Source: Bradyrhizobium sp. sGM-13 (GTDB lineage Bacteria > Pseudomonadota > Alphaproteobacteria > Rhizobiales > Xanthobacteraceae). From it: DNA of 64,000 bases. The DNA lies in the NCBI RefSeq assembly GCF_018398875.1, contig NZ_JAGWDK010000020.1:1-64000 (forward strand), in the 5' to 3' direction. This document shows, piece after piece, positions 7,247-15,993 of this stretch; within the stretch, counting starts at the first letter, position 1, and every line of letters begins with the position of its first letter. Position numbers and translations under genes: made by a program. Below the pieces are notes generated by a model. The model was not told the origin of the DNA, did no database searches, and saw nothing but the letters and a program-made list of their open reading frames with translations.

Positions 7247-9610
7247 CTAGGGCCCGAGCCTTCTCTTAATATCATCATCCTCAATTTCGGTCCTAATGAT
7301 ATCAGCGCGAACCTCAAACCGCTTCATTTCCCCAGCGTGCGGAACGAAGCTACGGTCAATTGCGCTTGGGATTGGAATAAATATTCGGTTTTTCAATACG
7401 ATTGTAGCAGTCGGAAACGATCCACCGCCTGCTGGCGCTTCGATTGGCTCTCGCGTCTGGAGATCGTAATATAATCCGAACTGCTCAGAATGGTGAAGGA
7501 AGATGAACAATGTCTTTTGGCCACCCCATACAATCGTTGTCTTATGAGGCTGAAGGAAAAATTCTCCCATTTCTTCACGGACGCGATCCGAAATCGCAAG
7601 GAAGCACCTGTAACGACGTAACGCTGGTTCGTTGTCTTCAATTAGCAAGAGTTTGGCAGGGCTTTCCTTCTCAATTCTAGTGATGGCAGGAGCAGGAGCC
7701 GTTTCAGCTTCACTGAACGTTTGATCGGGAGAAGCCACCTGGAGAGCTTGCTCATTCTGAATTACGTCGCCAACAACTTGGCTCGCCTGTACGGTCGCAC
7801 TCGGCTCGACATACTGGACGTTCATGCGGACAGCCATCTTAGACAGTTCAACTGCTTTATCGACTGTAATTCGCCCTTCGCGCTGGTCTTCCCAAATCTG
7901 AGGAAGGTTTCCTAGATCGCGATCGCCGTATTCAAACAATTCCCGCGATTTCCGGATCGCCTTGAGGAACGCTTCCGCACCTTGTCGAGTGCTGCTCGGC
8001 ACGTAATCTGCCACCTTTGGAAACACAACATTTCGCACGAAATCCTTCGCCATTCCCGCAAAGGCCGCAATGTCCTGCTCGAACAAGTCGAACAACATTT
8101 TCACGGTCTGTCCTTCACGATTAAAGGTAAGCAGGACTTGCTCGCCCTGCCTTTGTGCTAAGAGCGGCTGACCGTGAGAGATTTCTCCGAAGCTGACTTC
8201 AGACTTCAGAAAATAATCAATATCTAGGAGCATCTCGATTCTGAAGGCAAAAGCGCTCTCCGCCAAATCGAGCTTGTCACGCGACTTCCGATGCCTGACC
8301 GTAGGGCTATCAGAGATTTTCTCCGTCTTGATTTTCGAGCTGATGTATAGCTGTTCACACTGCCGCCGCGGGTTTGATCGGGCCAGCACCAAAACAGGAG
8401 ACTCTTCAGTAGCGTGCAACTTGATGATGCCTGGATCCGCGCCTTCATAAAGAAGCATAGGTTTTGCAGCGGTGATCATTGCAAGATCCGAAAGGGATAC
8501 TCGGTCGTCAGGAACGATTGTAGCTTTTAGACGTCCTAGCAAATCAACGCGGTTATGCCGCGCGGCCCAAGCCATAAACGGCGTGCTGAGATCGCACTCG
8601 TCACGAGTGCCAATTATTTCGGATGCAAAGGAGTCGACCTCAACCATCATTGATTGAAGGAATTGCACCCCATCCACAGTAATTGCTTCGCGCCCGGCAG
8701 TTGGCTCCAAAACTAGGAGATCAACAACGCCGCCAAATTGATACGCGGAACTCACGGAAGCATTAGCAAGCCCGAAACCACTACGAAACGCTCGCAGCGT
8801 CGAAATCCCGCTCCGAAGCACCATTCGCCCCGCTAGGGGATTACCGCTCCAAATAAGTCGTGTCAGTTCCAACCACACATCCGCATTGTTTGACATCACA
8901 AATTTTGCGTCCGCGATAAGGCGTGCTCCGATTCTACGGTCGACAAAGTTGGTTTGCCATGCGACAGGCACCATCGGAACGGCGGTTTCGATCGCTTGCT
9001 GGCTAACGAGTTCTCCATTCACATAGATAGGAATATCAACAAGGAAAACGAAACTCTTAATATACTCTCGCGCTTGATCAACATTTACATGAGAATTGGG
9101 AGAAATATGCGCTGTCACCACCGTTCCGGCTGAAGGTTCGCTATCCAGCCGACGCAATTCAACGCAGTCTTCCTTGAGCGAAAGTTTCGCTTTTTCTGCA
9201 TGGCTGTGAGACCGCTCGCCTGTGATAGCACTTTGCGTTTCAACCGTGAGCGCATCAGCTATTCCAAAGCTAGCCATTGCACCGATGCCAAAGGTCCCTA
9301 CTACCCCGGCAGCGCGCGCCTCGTCATTGTTCTTGCTACTGCTGCCAGCCTTCCAGAAATGTTCTCGTAGATCCAAGGACGTCATGCCGAGTCCATTGTC
9401 CGCGACCGTCACTTCAACAGGAGTTATTGTTATTTTTATTTCCGGATTAAAGCCATTTCCTTCTCTGTGAATTCTCTGTCGAATGGCATCAAACGCATTC
9501 TGAGTGTTTTCACGTAGCAATGCCAAAGGACTTTGGTAAATTTGTTTGGCAAACAGCTCAATTATGCGTTGAGCGTCAAATTCAAAAGGGATCAGTTCTG
9601 TAGTTGTCAT
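7247..9610 (-). CDS. HSP90-family GHKL ATPase, large divergent protein (787 aa)
   Basis: The N-terminal 190 residues form an HSP90/HtpG-type ATP-binding fold. The N box is LLRENTQNAFDAI (E34, N38, D41), the G1 box is DNGLGM (D71-M76), a lid segment WKAGSSSKNND follows, and the glycine-rich GTFGIGAMASF is at 105-115. The middle region (about 190-620) is divergent. A low-complexity linker (about 635-675) precedes a distinct C-terminal domain of roughly 110 residues that I do not recognise. HtpG is usually near 620 residues and lacks this tail. The gene starts ten bases after the phosphoesterase stop with AAAGGG ahead of its ATG, so both are probably one transcript. Base composition is clearly more AT-rich than neighbouring core genes. 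A role in conflict or defence is an inference. Confidence 0.8.
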   Translation of the reverse strand: MTTTELIPFEFDAQRIIELFAKQIYQSPLALLRENTQNAFDAIRQRIHREGNGFNPEIKITITPVEVTVADNGLGMTSLDLREHFWKAGSSSKNNDEARAAGVVGTFGIGAMASFGIADALTVETQSAITGERSHSHAEKAKLSLKEDCVELRRLDSEPSAGTVVTAHISPNSHVNVDQAREYIKSFVFLVDIPIYVNGELVSQQAIETAVPMVPVAWQTNFVDRRIGARLIADAKFVMSNNADVWLELTRLIWSGNPLAGRMVLRSGISTLRAFRSGFGLANASVSSAYQFGGVVDLLVLEPTAGREAITVDGVQFLQSMMVEVDSFASEIIGTRDECDLSTPFMAWAARHNRVDLLGRLKATIVPDDRVSLSDLAMITAAKPMLLYEGADPGIIKLHATEESPVLVLARSNPRRQCEQLYISSKIKTEKISDSPTVRHRKSRDKLDLAESAFAFRIEMLLDIDYFLKSEVSFGEISHGQPLLAQRQGEQVLLTFNREGQTVKMLFDLFEQDIAAFAGMAKDFVRNVVFPKVADYVPSSTRQGAEAFLKAIRKSRELFEYGDRDLGNLPQIWEDQREGRITVDKAVELSKMAVRMNVQYVEPSATVQASQVVGDVIQNEQALQVASPDQTFSEAETAPAPAITRIEKESPAKLLLIEDNEPALRRYRCFLAISDRVREEMGEFFLQPHKTTIVWGGQKTLFIFLHHSEQFGLYYDLQTREPIEAPAGGGSFPTATIVLKNRIFIPIPSAIDRSFVPHAGEMKRFEVRADIIRTEIEDDDIKRRLGP

Positions 9611-9620
9611 CGCGGCCCTT

Positions 9621-11066
9621 TCATGAGTCGCAACAGAGCGATTCGCTCCGCAAGGCTACGCCGTATTGGCTCCTCGAGACCCTCAGCGCAGTTAGAACCT
9701 CTTCGGCACCATCAAGGTCACCCAAATTAGTTAGGGCTGCTATTAGAGTGGTAGTTTCGCTGGTTGAGTGCGAGTCGGCGAATAGCGCTTTTAAGAAGGT
9801 CCAATCTTCGCACCGCAAGGCAGCCTCTGTTGCGATTTTTCGAGCATAAGACCCGATTGGAGCCGGTATTGACCGAATATAATCTAAGGCTGCTTTCCAG
9901 TCGCGGCTACCAAGAGCGCGTTCAGCTTGTTCGATTGCTCGGCGTTCGTTTTGCTGCGCCACATTCACTTGTCGCCCAGCAGCATCAAGAGGAATCTGCC
10001 AACCGATCTCAGTGTAGCCCTGAAGAAATCCTTGTCCGGATGCTCGCGTAAAATGACCACCTTCAATCATTTCTCTGACGTGAACCCTAGCGCCTGAATA
10101 ATCGTCGTTGATCACAATCAGATTGTATTGACGATTGACCCCGCGTGGGAGTTCTCGAAATCCAGCGCAAAGGCTCCCAGCGCTAACGACCGCCATTTCC
10201 TGCGATCGCTCGCGATGTACGTAGTAAGCCGCCGCAGCGGCTACATGTTGATGACCATGCATTCCAAGCTGAAAACCGTGTCCAGCTAATTGGTAGACCT
10301 CATTAATGTCCAAATAATCCACGCGCGTTGGGGGGCCTTGAACGCTGTGATGCCAGAGCGCGACCTTCAGCATGGATTGTCGTTCTCGGTCTCGCAGATC
10401 GAGATAGCATCGTCCAACAACTCCCGGCCTAAATGACCCCGAATAAGAAAAACAATCGTTTCCGTGCGTTGAGTCGAATGCTGCTACGACAACGCGCCCA
10501 TCATCTAAATCGAAAAACTGGTATCCGCGGTGACGATCAATTCGAACACTAGTTCCGGCGTAAAATCTCTCAGTGAATTCCCAGTAAGCATCGAGTCTAG
10601 CAGCATAACGATTCGGATTTGCGATCCGATAAAGCTGCAAGTCTTTCCAAGACCACCTATAGCCAGATCCTGGCTCGTTTATCGTTGCATATACGTTCTG
10701 ACGTGCCGGGTCACCGTCTGGCACAACCTCCATCGAACTCAGGGCGGTATTCCAACAAACATCGTGGTTCCCGGGGATGATCACCATCTTGCTCCGATCC
10801 CCGTTCAGAAACCGCTTGGTGAGTTGATCTAGGAAATCTTCTGCTACAAGGTATTGTTCGCGGACGACCTTTTCCCAATCGGACTGGCCAAGTCGGGCAC
10901 CCTGCATCAAATCGCCGCTCACGATAATTGCGTCCGGTGGCGGTACTGCGGGAGTTTCCCCTATGTACCTGTCATGGTCATTCACCAAAGCAGCTACAAG
11001 AGCGGTGTTGTCGACAGGCTCTTCCGGCGATCTATGCAGGTCCGAAATATGCAAAAGTGTGAACAA
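9621..11066 (-). CDS. Calcineurin-like metallophosphoesterase with helical-repeat tail (481 aa)
   Basis: A complete two-metal phosphoesterase motif set is present: HISDLH (D9, H11), SGDL (G51-D52), PGNHD (N100-H101), WHHS (H239-H240) and MHGHQH (H272, H274). Such enzymes hydrolyse phosphodiesters, nucleotides or phosphoproteins. Residues from about 365 onward are helical with TPR-like pairs (ERALGSRDWKAALDYI, LTNLGDLDGAEEVL) and could bind a partner. The start is TTG at 11066, the first possible start after an in-frame TAG five codons upstream. It is the first gene of a probable two-gene operon with the GHKL ATPase. The substrate is unknown; family members include cyclic-nucleotide phosphodiesterases and Mre11-type nucleases. 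Confidence 0.85.
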   Translation of the reverse strand: MFTLLHISDLHRSPEEPVDNTALVAALVNDHDRYIGETPAVPPPDAIIVSGDLMQGARLGQSDWEKVVREQYLVAEDFLDQLTKRFLNGDRSKMVIIPGNHDVCWNTALSSMEVVPDGDPARQNVYATINEPGSGYRWSWKDLQLYRIANPNRYAARLDAYWEFTERFYAGTSVRIDRHRGYQFFDLDDGRVVVAAFDSTHGNDCFSYSGSFRPGVVGRCYLDLRDRERQSMLKVALWHHSVQGPPTRVDYLDINEVYQLAGHGFQLGMHGHQHVAAAAAYYVHRERSQEMAVVSAGSLCAGFRELPRGVNRQYNLIVINDDYSGARVHVREMIEGGHFTRASGQGFLQGYTEIGWQIPLDAAGRQVNVAQQNERRAIEQAERALGSRDWKAALDYIRSIPAPIGSYARKIATEAALRCEDWTFLKALFADSHSTSETTTLIAALTNLGDLDGAEEVLTALRVSRSQYGVALRSESLCCDS

Positions 11067-11102
11067 AGAATTGGCCTGCTAATACTCGGATAAGATGGCG
11101 CA

Positions 11103-11131
11103 GCCTGAACAACTCCCGCTAGGATTGTCAA
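11103..11131 (-). promoter_or_regulatory. Candidate promoter for the phosphoesterase-GHKL operon
   Basis: A perfect TTGACA -35 hexamer lies at 11131-11126 on the minus strand, with a weak TCAGGC at the 17-base position (11108-11103) as -10. It is about 60 bases upstream of the TTG start. Only the -35 is convincing. Confidence 0.3.
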
Positions 11132-11189
11132 GCGACTACTCCCGAAATCCACGATGCCGACAAATGGGACCATTCAGCATTTTGACGGC

Positions 11190-11417
11190 ACGCAGTATTG
11201 GCTATTCGGCCAATCCGTTTGTCGGGAGCAAGTGCCGGTTGTAGCAGAGTCCACCTCGCGGGCGGCCCGCTCGCTGTCGAGACCTTGCAGCACCTCGCAA
11301 AGCATCAACTCGCCGACGATAATCGCCCCGTGCCGAGTAGTGCGCGCGATCGCCGGACATCAGGCGCATTGCGCCGTTGAGGAAATCGATCCAGACGCTG
11401 CTGTCGACAACGATCAC
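11190..11417 (-). pseudogene. vapC: vapC toxin remnant (PIN domain, truncated and frameshifted)
   Basis: From a GTG at 11417 that overlaps the vapB stop (GTGA), the sequence reads VIVVDSSVWIDFLNGA, the N-terminal strand and first acidic residue of a PIN-domain ribonuclease. The frame then degenerates. A second frame further on (about 11310-11250) gives IIVGELMLCEVLQGLDSERA, the next conserved block carrying the second acidic residue. Sequence between the blocks is lost and the C-terminal half with the last catalytic acids is missing, so no active toxin should be made. Confidence 0.7.
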
Positions 11418-11617
11418 CCGGCCCCTTGCCCCTTTCGACTGCGGGCGAGGTTGCCGCGCCACCGGTACTTGCCAAAAGCCCTATCGACTTCCTGCTGTCC
11501 GCGCAGCCTGATCATCAGGCGCAGCGCCTGTTCCACCGTCTGCTTCTTGGTTCGCTGGCCAGAGGCTTTTTGCGCTTCGGCCATCAACGCGTCGTCGATT
11601 TCGATATTGGTGCGCAT
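11414..11617 (-). CDS. vapB: VapB-type antitoxin (67 aa)
   Basis: The protein begins MRTNIEIDDALMAEAQKASG, followed by TKKQTVEQALRLMIRL and a basic tail, the standard pattern of short VapB antitoxins that bind DNA as ribbon-helix-helix dimers and neutralise VapC. Length and start are normal. Its stop overlaps the GTG of the broken vapC next to it, so the pair once formed a translationally coupled toxin-antitoxin operon. The antitoxin frame survives while the toxin does not. Confidence 0.8.
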   Translation of the reverse strand: MRTNIEIDDALMAEAQKASGQRTKKQTVEQALRLMIRLRGQQEVDRAFGKYRWRGNLARSRKGQGAG

Positions 11618-11689
11618 GACCAGTCTCGATGTGATGTGTATGGATCGATGATACTATACACATCCAGGCGGCGCAGTGGCGGCACGGGA

Positions 11690-11755
11690 TGATGGGTTTC
11701 GCTTCCGCCTTCGCTCGTTGAGCTACGGCGGACAAGTCGCTCTACCCATCCTACA
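11690..11755. repeat. Interspersed repeat, family A (half element)
   Basis: It contains TTCCGCCTTCGCTCGTTGAG, then CTACGGCGGACAAGTCGC and a CTACCCATCCTAC end. Closely related sequence occurs at 12826-12958 and 57833-57946, and the same GTAGGATGGG ends occur at 33278-33358. Confidence 0.8.
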
Positions 11756-12713
11756 AGATACACGAAATCGGCTTCAGCCCCGCCTCGATCGCTGCCCTTC
11801 GCGGCTCCAGGAACGGCGGCAGCGCCAGTTTCTCGCCGAGCGCTTCTATAGGCTCATCCGTCGCAAAGCCCGGGCCATCCGTCGCGATCTCGAACAGGAT
11901 GCCGTTGGGCTCACGGAAATAGAGGCTGCGGAAATAGAAGCGGTCGATCTCGCCGCTGTTGGGGATGCGGAGCTCGTTCAGCCGCTGCGTCCAGGCGTGG
12001 TACTGCGTCTCGTCGGGGGTACGGAACGCGACATGGTGGACACCGCCGGCGCCCTGGCGGGCGACTGGCGAGGCCTTGTCTTCGAGCACATGCAGCTCCG
12101 CGGCGGGGCTACTCTGTCCCTTTGCTTCGCCCATCTCGAAGACATGAATCTCCGCGCCGTGGGCGGCGTACTCGCGCACGCGGCGCATGTTCATGATCTC
12201 GGTCAGCACGAAGGCGGTGCGCGACAGCTCATGCACGGTCAGCACGATCGGACCGAGGCCGCGGATCTGGTGCTCTGATGGCACCGGGCTGCGCTCCCAT
12301 GGCGAGGCCGGCCCCACACCGGCATCGTCGACCAGCACCAGCCGCTGCCCCTCGCCGTCCTCGAACGGCAGCGTCAGCCGGCCGTCGACTTCGATGATAT
12401 CGCGGGTCGCCGCGCCCGCCTTCTTGAGGCGATCCCGCCAGTAGCCGAGGGTCTTCTCGCCGGCGACGCGCAGGCCGGTGCGCGAAATCGAGTTGGTTCC
12501 GCGCCGCTCGGGGGCCGCGGGAAAATCGAAGAAGGTGAGATCGGTGCCGGGATTGGCTTTGCCGTCCGCATAGAACAGGTGATAGGCGCTGACGTCGTCC
12601 TGGTTGACGGTCTTCTTCACCAGCCGCATGCCGAGCAGGCCGGTGTAAAACGCCAAATTCTCCCGCGGTTTCGCCGAGATCGCGGTCAGGTGATGAATTC
12701 CGCCTAGCTGCAT
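11751..12713 (-). CDS. Ring-cleaving dioxygenase / VOC-family (PcpA/MhqO-like, 320 aa)
   Basis: Two tandem glyoxalase-fold modules form the non-heme iron extradiol dioxygenase scaffold. GGIHHLTAIS opens module one (residues 4-13), GGVHHVAFRT opens module two, and FEIATDGPGF near the C-terminus carries the expected glutamate ligand. Relatives cleave hydroquinones (PcpA, MhqO-type) and often protect against quinones. Length is typical. The gene stands alone between palindromic repeats, so its substrate cannot be inferred from context. The stop codon lies inside the end of the left repeat copy. Confidence 0.8.
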   Translation of the reverse strand: MQLGGIHHLTAISAKPRENLAFYTGLLGMRLVKKTVNQDDVSAYHLFYADGKANPGTDLTFFDFPAAPERRGTNSISRTGLRVAGEKTLGYWRDRLKKAGAATRDIIEVDGRLTLPFEDGEGQRLVLVDDAGVGPASPWERSPVPSEHQIRGLGPIVLTVHELSRTAFVLTEIMNMRRVREYAAHGAEIHVFEMGEAKGQSSPAAELHVLEDKASPVARQGAGGVHHVAFRTPDETQYHAWTQRLNELRIPNSGEIDRFYFRSLYFREPNGILFEIATDGPGFATDEPIEALGEKLALPPFLEPRRAAIEAGLKPISCIL

Positions 12714-12825
12714 TGCGTTATCCTCGTAGTCGCGAAAAATCGCGTGGGATAGTTGGGCCTTTTACCGGATCATGTAGGATGTGGCCGAATGATTGGCCAG
12801 TGGCACTGTCGCCGCCTGCTACCGT

Positions 12826-12958
12826 GTAGGGTGGGCAAAGGCGCGTGAGCGCCGTGCCCACCATCTTTCCGCTTAGAGCAAGTTCGATTGTGTGTGGTGG
12901 GCACGCTTCCGCCTTCGCTCTTCGAGCTACGGCGGACAAGTCGCTTTGCCCACCCTAC
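12826..12958. repeat. Interspersed repeat, family A, with 15-base terminal inverted repeats
   Basis: The ends GTAGGGTGGGCAAAG (12826-12840) and CTTTGCCCACCCTAC (12944-12958) are perfect inverted repeats. The interior includes GCCTTCGCTCTTCGAGCTAC and GGCGGACAAGTCGC, shared with the other family A copies. The size and structure suit a small nonautonomous palindromic element. Confidence 0.85.
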
Positions 12959-12990
12959 AAAGTCCAGCCTTGATCCTGTATATCGGTGCC

Positions 12991-14655
12991 ATGAGAACTC
13001 TCTTCCGTCCCATTCTTGCATTGTTGATCTTGTTTGCGCCTGCGACGCCATCAGGCGCGCAAACCACCGCGCCGGTCGACCTGCGCATCCTCGCGATCAA
13101 CGATTTTCACGGCTACCTTCGCCCGCCGCAGGGCGGGATCACGATCACCGATCCCGAGGACAGGACGAAGAAGATCACGGTCCCCGCCGGCGGCGCAGAG
13201 CATATGGCGACGCTGGTGAGCCAGCTTCGTGACGGGCGCAAGAACTCGATCTTCGTCGCGGCCGGCGACTTGATCGGCGCCAGCCCATTCCTGTCGGCGA
13301 TGTTCCATGACGAGCCGACGATCGAAGCGCTGTCGATAATGGGTCTGGCGCTTTCCTCCGTCGGCAATCATGAGTTCGACGAGGGCAAGGACGAACTCTT
13401 GCGCATGCAGAATGGCGGCTGCCATCCGGTCGACAAATGCCAGGGGCCGCACCCGTTTACGGGCGCGAAATTCCGCTATCTCGCCGCCAGCACGATCGAG
13501 AAGAGCAGCGGCAAGACGGTGTTTCCTCCATACGAAATCCGGACATTCGACGGCATCCCGGTCGCCTTCATCGGCCTGACGCTGAAAGGCACGCCGGGTC
13601 TCGTTGCACCTGTCGGTGTTGCCGACCTGGAATTCCGCGACGAGGCGGATACGGTGAACGCGCTGATCCCTGAACTGAAGGCGCGCGGCGCCGAGGCGAT
13701 CGTCGTCCTGATCCACGAAGGCGGATTGCCGACCGGCGACTACAACGAGTGCCCTGGCATTTCGGGGCCGATCGTCGACATCGTGAAAAAGTTCGACAAG
13801 GCGGTGGATGTCGTGGTCTCCGGCCATACTCATCGCGCCTATAACTGCGAGATCGACGGACGGCTCGTTACCTCCGGCGACAAATACGGCACGCTCGTCA
13901 CCGCGATCGATCTCAAGCTCGATCCCGTGACGCGCGACGTCATCAGCGCCAAGGCCGACAATACCATCGTCCGCACCGCAACGCTGGCGAAGGACGCCCA
14001 ACAGACTGCGCTGATCGAATCCTATGACCGGCTGGCCGCGCCGATCGCCAACCGCCCAGCGGGCTCGGTGACGGCAACGCTGTCGCGCGTGCCCAATGCC
14101 GCCGGCGAGAGTCCGCTCGGCGACATCATCGCCGATGCGCATCTCGCCGCGACCAGCAGCGAGACGAAAGGCGGCGCGGTCATCGCGTTCACCAATCCCG
14201 GCGGCGTGCGCGCCGACGTAACGCGGAAGGAAGATGGCGCGGTGACCTATGGCGACGTGTTCGCCAGCCAGCCGTTCCGCAATCAACTGGTGACGCTGAC
14301 GCTCACGGGCAAGCAGATCAAGGACATGCTGGAGCAGCAATGGCTCGATCCGAAGCGCCCTCGGATCCTGCAGGTGTCGAAGGGATTCGCCTATGCGTGG
14401 GACGCGACCAAGCCTGACGGCGAACGCGTGCTGCCCGAGCGGATGTTGCTGAACGGGCAACCGGTCGATCCGGCCGCGAGTTATCGCGTCACCGTCAACA
14501 ATTTCCTTTTCGTCGGCGGCGACGGTTTCACCGTGCTCACGCAAGGAACCGCACCGCAGGTCGGCATCTACGACGTCGACGCGCTGTACGCCTATTTCAA
14601 GGCAAACAGCCCGGTCAGCCCGACCGCTGCCGATCGCATCACCAGGATCAATTAG
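12991..14655 (+). CDS. Periplasmic 5'-nucleotidase / UDP-sugar hydrolase family (554 aa)
   Basis: A signal peptide (hydrophobic core LALLILFAPA, likely cleavage after SGA near residue 23) directs export. The calcineurin-type domain shows NDFHGYL, AGDLIGASPF, GNHEFDEG and SGHTHRAYN. The C-terminal 5_nucleotid_C domain has FTNPGGVRADV and substrate-stacking NNFLFVGGDGFTVL. Together these are the complete set for hydrolysis of nucleotides or nucleotide sugars outside the cytoplasm. ATG 12991 is chosen so the signal peptide starts the protein, although the frame is open upstream through the repeat. Confidence 0.88.
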   Translation: MRTLFRPILALLILFAPATPSGAQTTAPVDLRILAINDFHGYLRPPQGGITITDPEDRTKKITVPAGGAEHMATLVSQLRDGRKNSIFVAAGDLIGASPFLSAMFHDEPTIEALSIMGLALSSVGNHEFDEGKDELLRMQNGGCHPVDKCQGPHPFTGAKFRYLAASTIEKSSGKTVFPPYEIRTFDGIPVAFIGLTLKGTPGLVAPVGVADLEFRDEADTVNALIPELKARGAEAIVVLIHEGGLPTGDYNECPGISGPIVDIVKKFDKAVDVVVSGHTHRAYNCEIDGRLVTSGDKYGTLVTAIDLKLDPVTRDVISAKADNTIVRTATLAKDAQQTALIESYDRLAAPIANRPAGSVTATLSRVPNAAGESPLGDIIADAHLAATSSETKGGAVIAFTNPGGVRADVTRKEDGAVTYGDVFASQPFRNQLVTLTLTGKQIKDMLEQQWLDPKRPRILQVSKGFAYAWDATKPDGERVLPERMLLNGQPVDPAASYRVTVNNFLFVGGDGFTVLTQGTAPQVGIYDVDALYAYFKANSPVSPTAADRITRIN

Positions 14656-14679
14656 CGGCGACGCGCGCGGGGCAGCATT

Positions 14680-14825
14680 CCCCGGATGCTGCGCAGCACG
14701 AAGTGGTGCGCTGCTGATCCGGGGTCCACGTGTTGCAGTTGTGGGTCCCGGCTCTGCGGTGCACCGTCACCAGACGATGCTTCGCATCGCCGGGGAGACG
14801 CTGCACCGCGTCCGGGACGCGAAAA
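14680..14825. repeat. GC-rich palindromic intergenic repeat (family D)
   Basis: The run CCCGGATGCTGCGCAGCAC, a nearby CTGATCCGGGG, and a distal CACCAGACGATGCTTCGCATC followed by CCGGGACGC form several imperfect hairpins. Such CCCGGATG...CATCCGGG units are common between Bradyrhizobium genes. It lies after the nucleotidase stop and could aid termination. Confidence 0.55.
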
Positions 14826-14936
14826 TCTCGAAGAAAAGCCGCCTTCGTTTGAGGAAGGCTCCAGGCCTTTCCGAGCGGCCCTTAAGAGCCTAGATTAGCC
14901 GCTCCTTACCGGCGCGCCCTAACGCCAGGATTTTGC

Positions 14937-15863
14937 ATGACGCTGCTTCTGACCCATACCGCTTGTCTCGACCATGTCACGCCTCCGGGGCACCCCGAGC
15001 GCCCGGACCGGCTGCGCGCGGTCGCCGAGGTGCTGAGGGAAGAGCGTTTCAAGCCGCTCTCGCGCGGCGATGCGCCGGAGGGCGATCTTGATTTCGTCAC
15101 GCTTTGCCATGGCGAACATTATATCGGCGAACTCCGCCACATCGCCCCTCAGAGCGGGATGATCTATATCGACGGCGACACCTCGATGTCGCCGGGCACT
15201 TGGGAAGCGGTGATGCGTGGCGTCGGCGGCGCGGTGGCTGCAACGGATGCGGTGATGTCCGGAACCCACCAGAACGCTTTCGTCGCGGTGCGCCCGCCCG
15301 GCCATCATGCCGAGGTTTCGAAGCCGATGGGCTTCTGCTTCTTCGACAATGTCGCGATCGCCGCACGTCACGCCCAGCGCAAATACGGCATTGGCCACGC
15401 CGCGATCGTCGATTTCGACGTCCATCACGGCAACGGCACGCAGGACATCTTTTGGCACGATCCGACCGTGATGTATTGCTCGACGCACCAGATGCCGCTG
15501 TTTCCGGGCACCGGCGCCAGCGGTGAGCGCGGCGAGCATGACACCATCGTCAATGCGCCGCTGGCTTCCGAAGACGGCAGCGCAAAATTCCGCGCCGCGT
15601 TCGAAAACCTGATCCTGCCGCAATTGCAGAAGTTCTCGCCGGAACTGATCATCATCTCCGCCGGCTTTGACGCGCATTACCGCGACCCCCTCGCCTCGAT
15701 CAACCTGAAGGCGGACGATTTCGGCTGGGTCACCCGCAAGCTGATGGATGTGGCGGACCATAGCGCTGGCGGGCGGGTTGTCTCGGTGCTGGAGGGCGGC
15801 TACGACCTGCAGGGGCTGAAAGAGTCGGTGGCGGCGCATGTCACGGCGCTGATGGGCGCGTAA
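14937..15863 (+). CDS. HDAC-like deacetylase / acetylpolyamine amidohydrolase (308 aa)
   Basis: This zinc-dependent amidohydrolase shows HPERPDRL near residue 21, RPPGHHAEVSKPMGFCFFDN (the catalytic double histidine), IVDFDVHHGNGTQD (Asp and His zinc ligands) and SAGFDAHYRDPLA (second Asp). Length and motif order match bacterial class II HDAC homologues, which act on acetylated polyamines, lysines or small amides. It lies just upstream of xseB and dxs, an arrangement I recall from other Rhizobiales. Confidence 0.9.
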   Translation: MTLLLTHTACLDHVTPPGHPERPDRLRAVAEVLREERFKPLSRGDAPEGDLDFVTLCHGEHYIGELRHIAPQSGMIYIDGDTSMSPGTWEAVMRGVGGAVAATDAVMSGTHQNAFVAVRPPGHHAEVSKPMGFCFFDNVAIAARHAQRKYGIGHAAIVDFDVHHGNGTQDIFWHDPTVMYCSTHQMPLFPGTGASGERGEHDTIVNAPLASEDGSAKFRAAFENLILPQLQKFSPELIIISAGFDAHYRDPLASINLKADDFGWVTRKLMDVADHSAGGRVVSVLEGGYDLQGLKESVAAHVTALMGA

Positions 15864-15993
15864 ATCTCCGCCACAATAGGCCCTCAAAAGCCCTTGTTTC
15901 GACGCGTTTTCTTCACGCGAGCCGGTACCCACGTCGCTCGAAAACGCTATAGTTTGATTCCGCGCCTCAATGGCGCGCATTCGGGAACTAGAT

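Noticed and set aside
13051..14544. 497-codon minus-strand ORF opposite the 5'-nucleotidase
   Set aside because: Antisense shadow of a well-supported gene with complete catalytic motifs.
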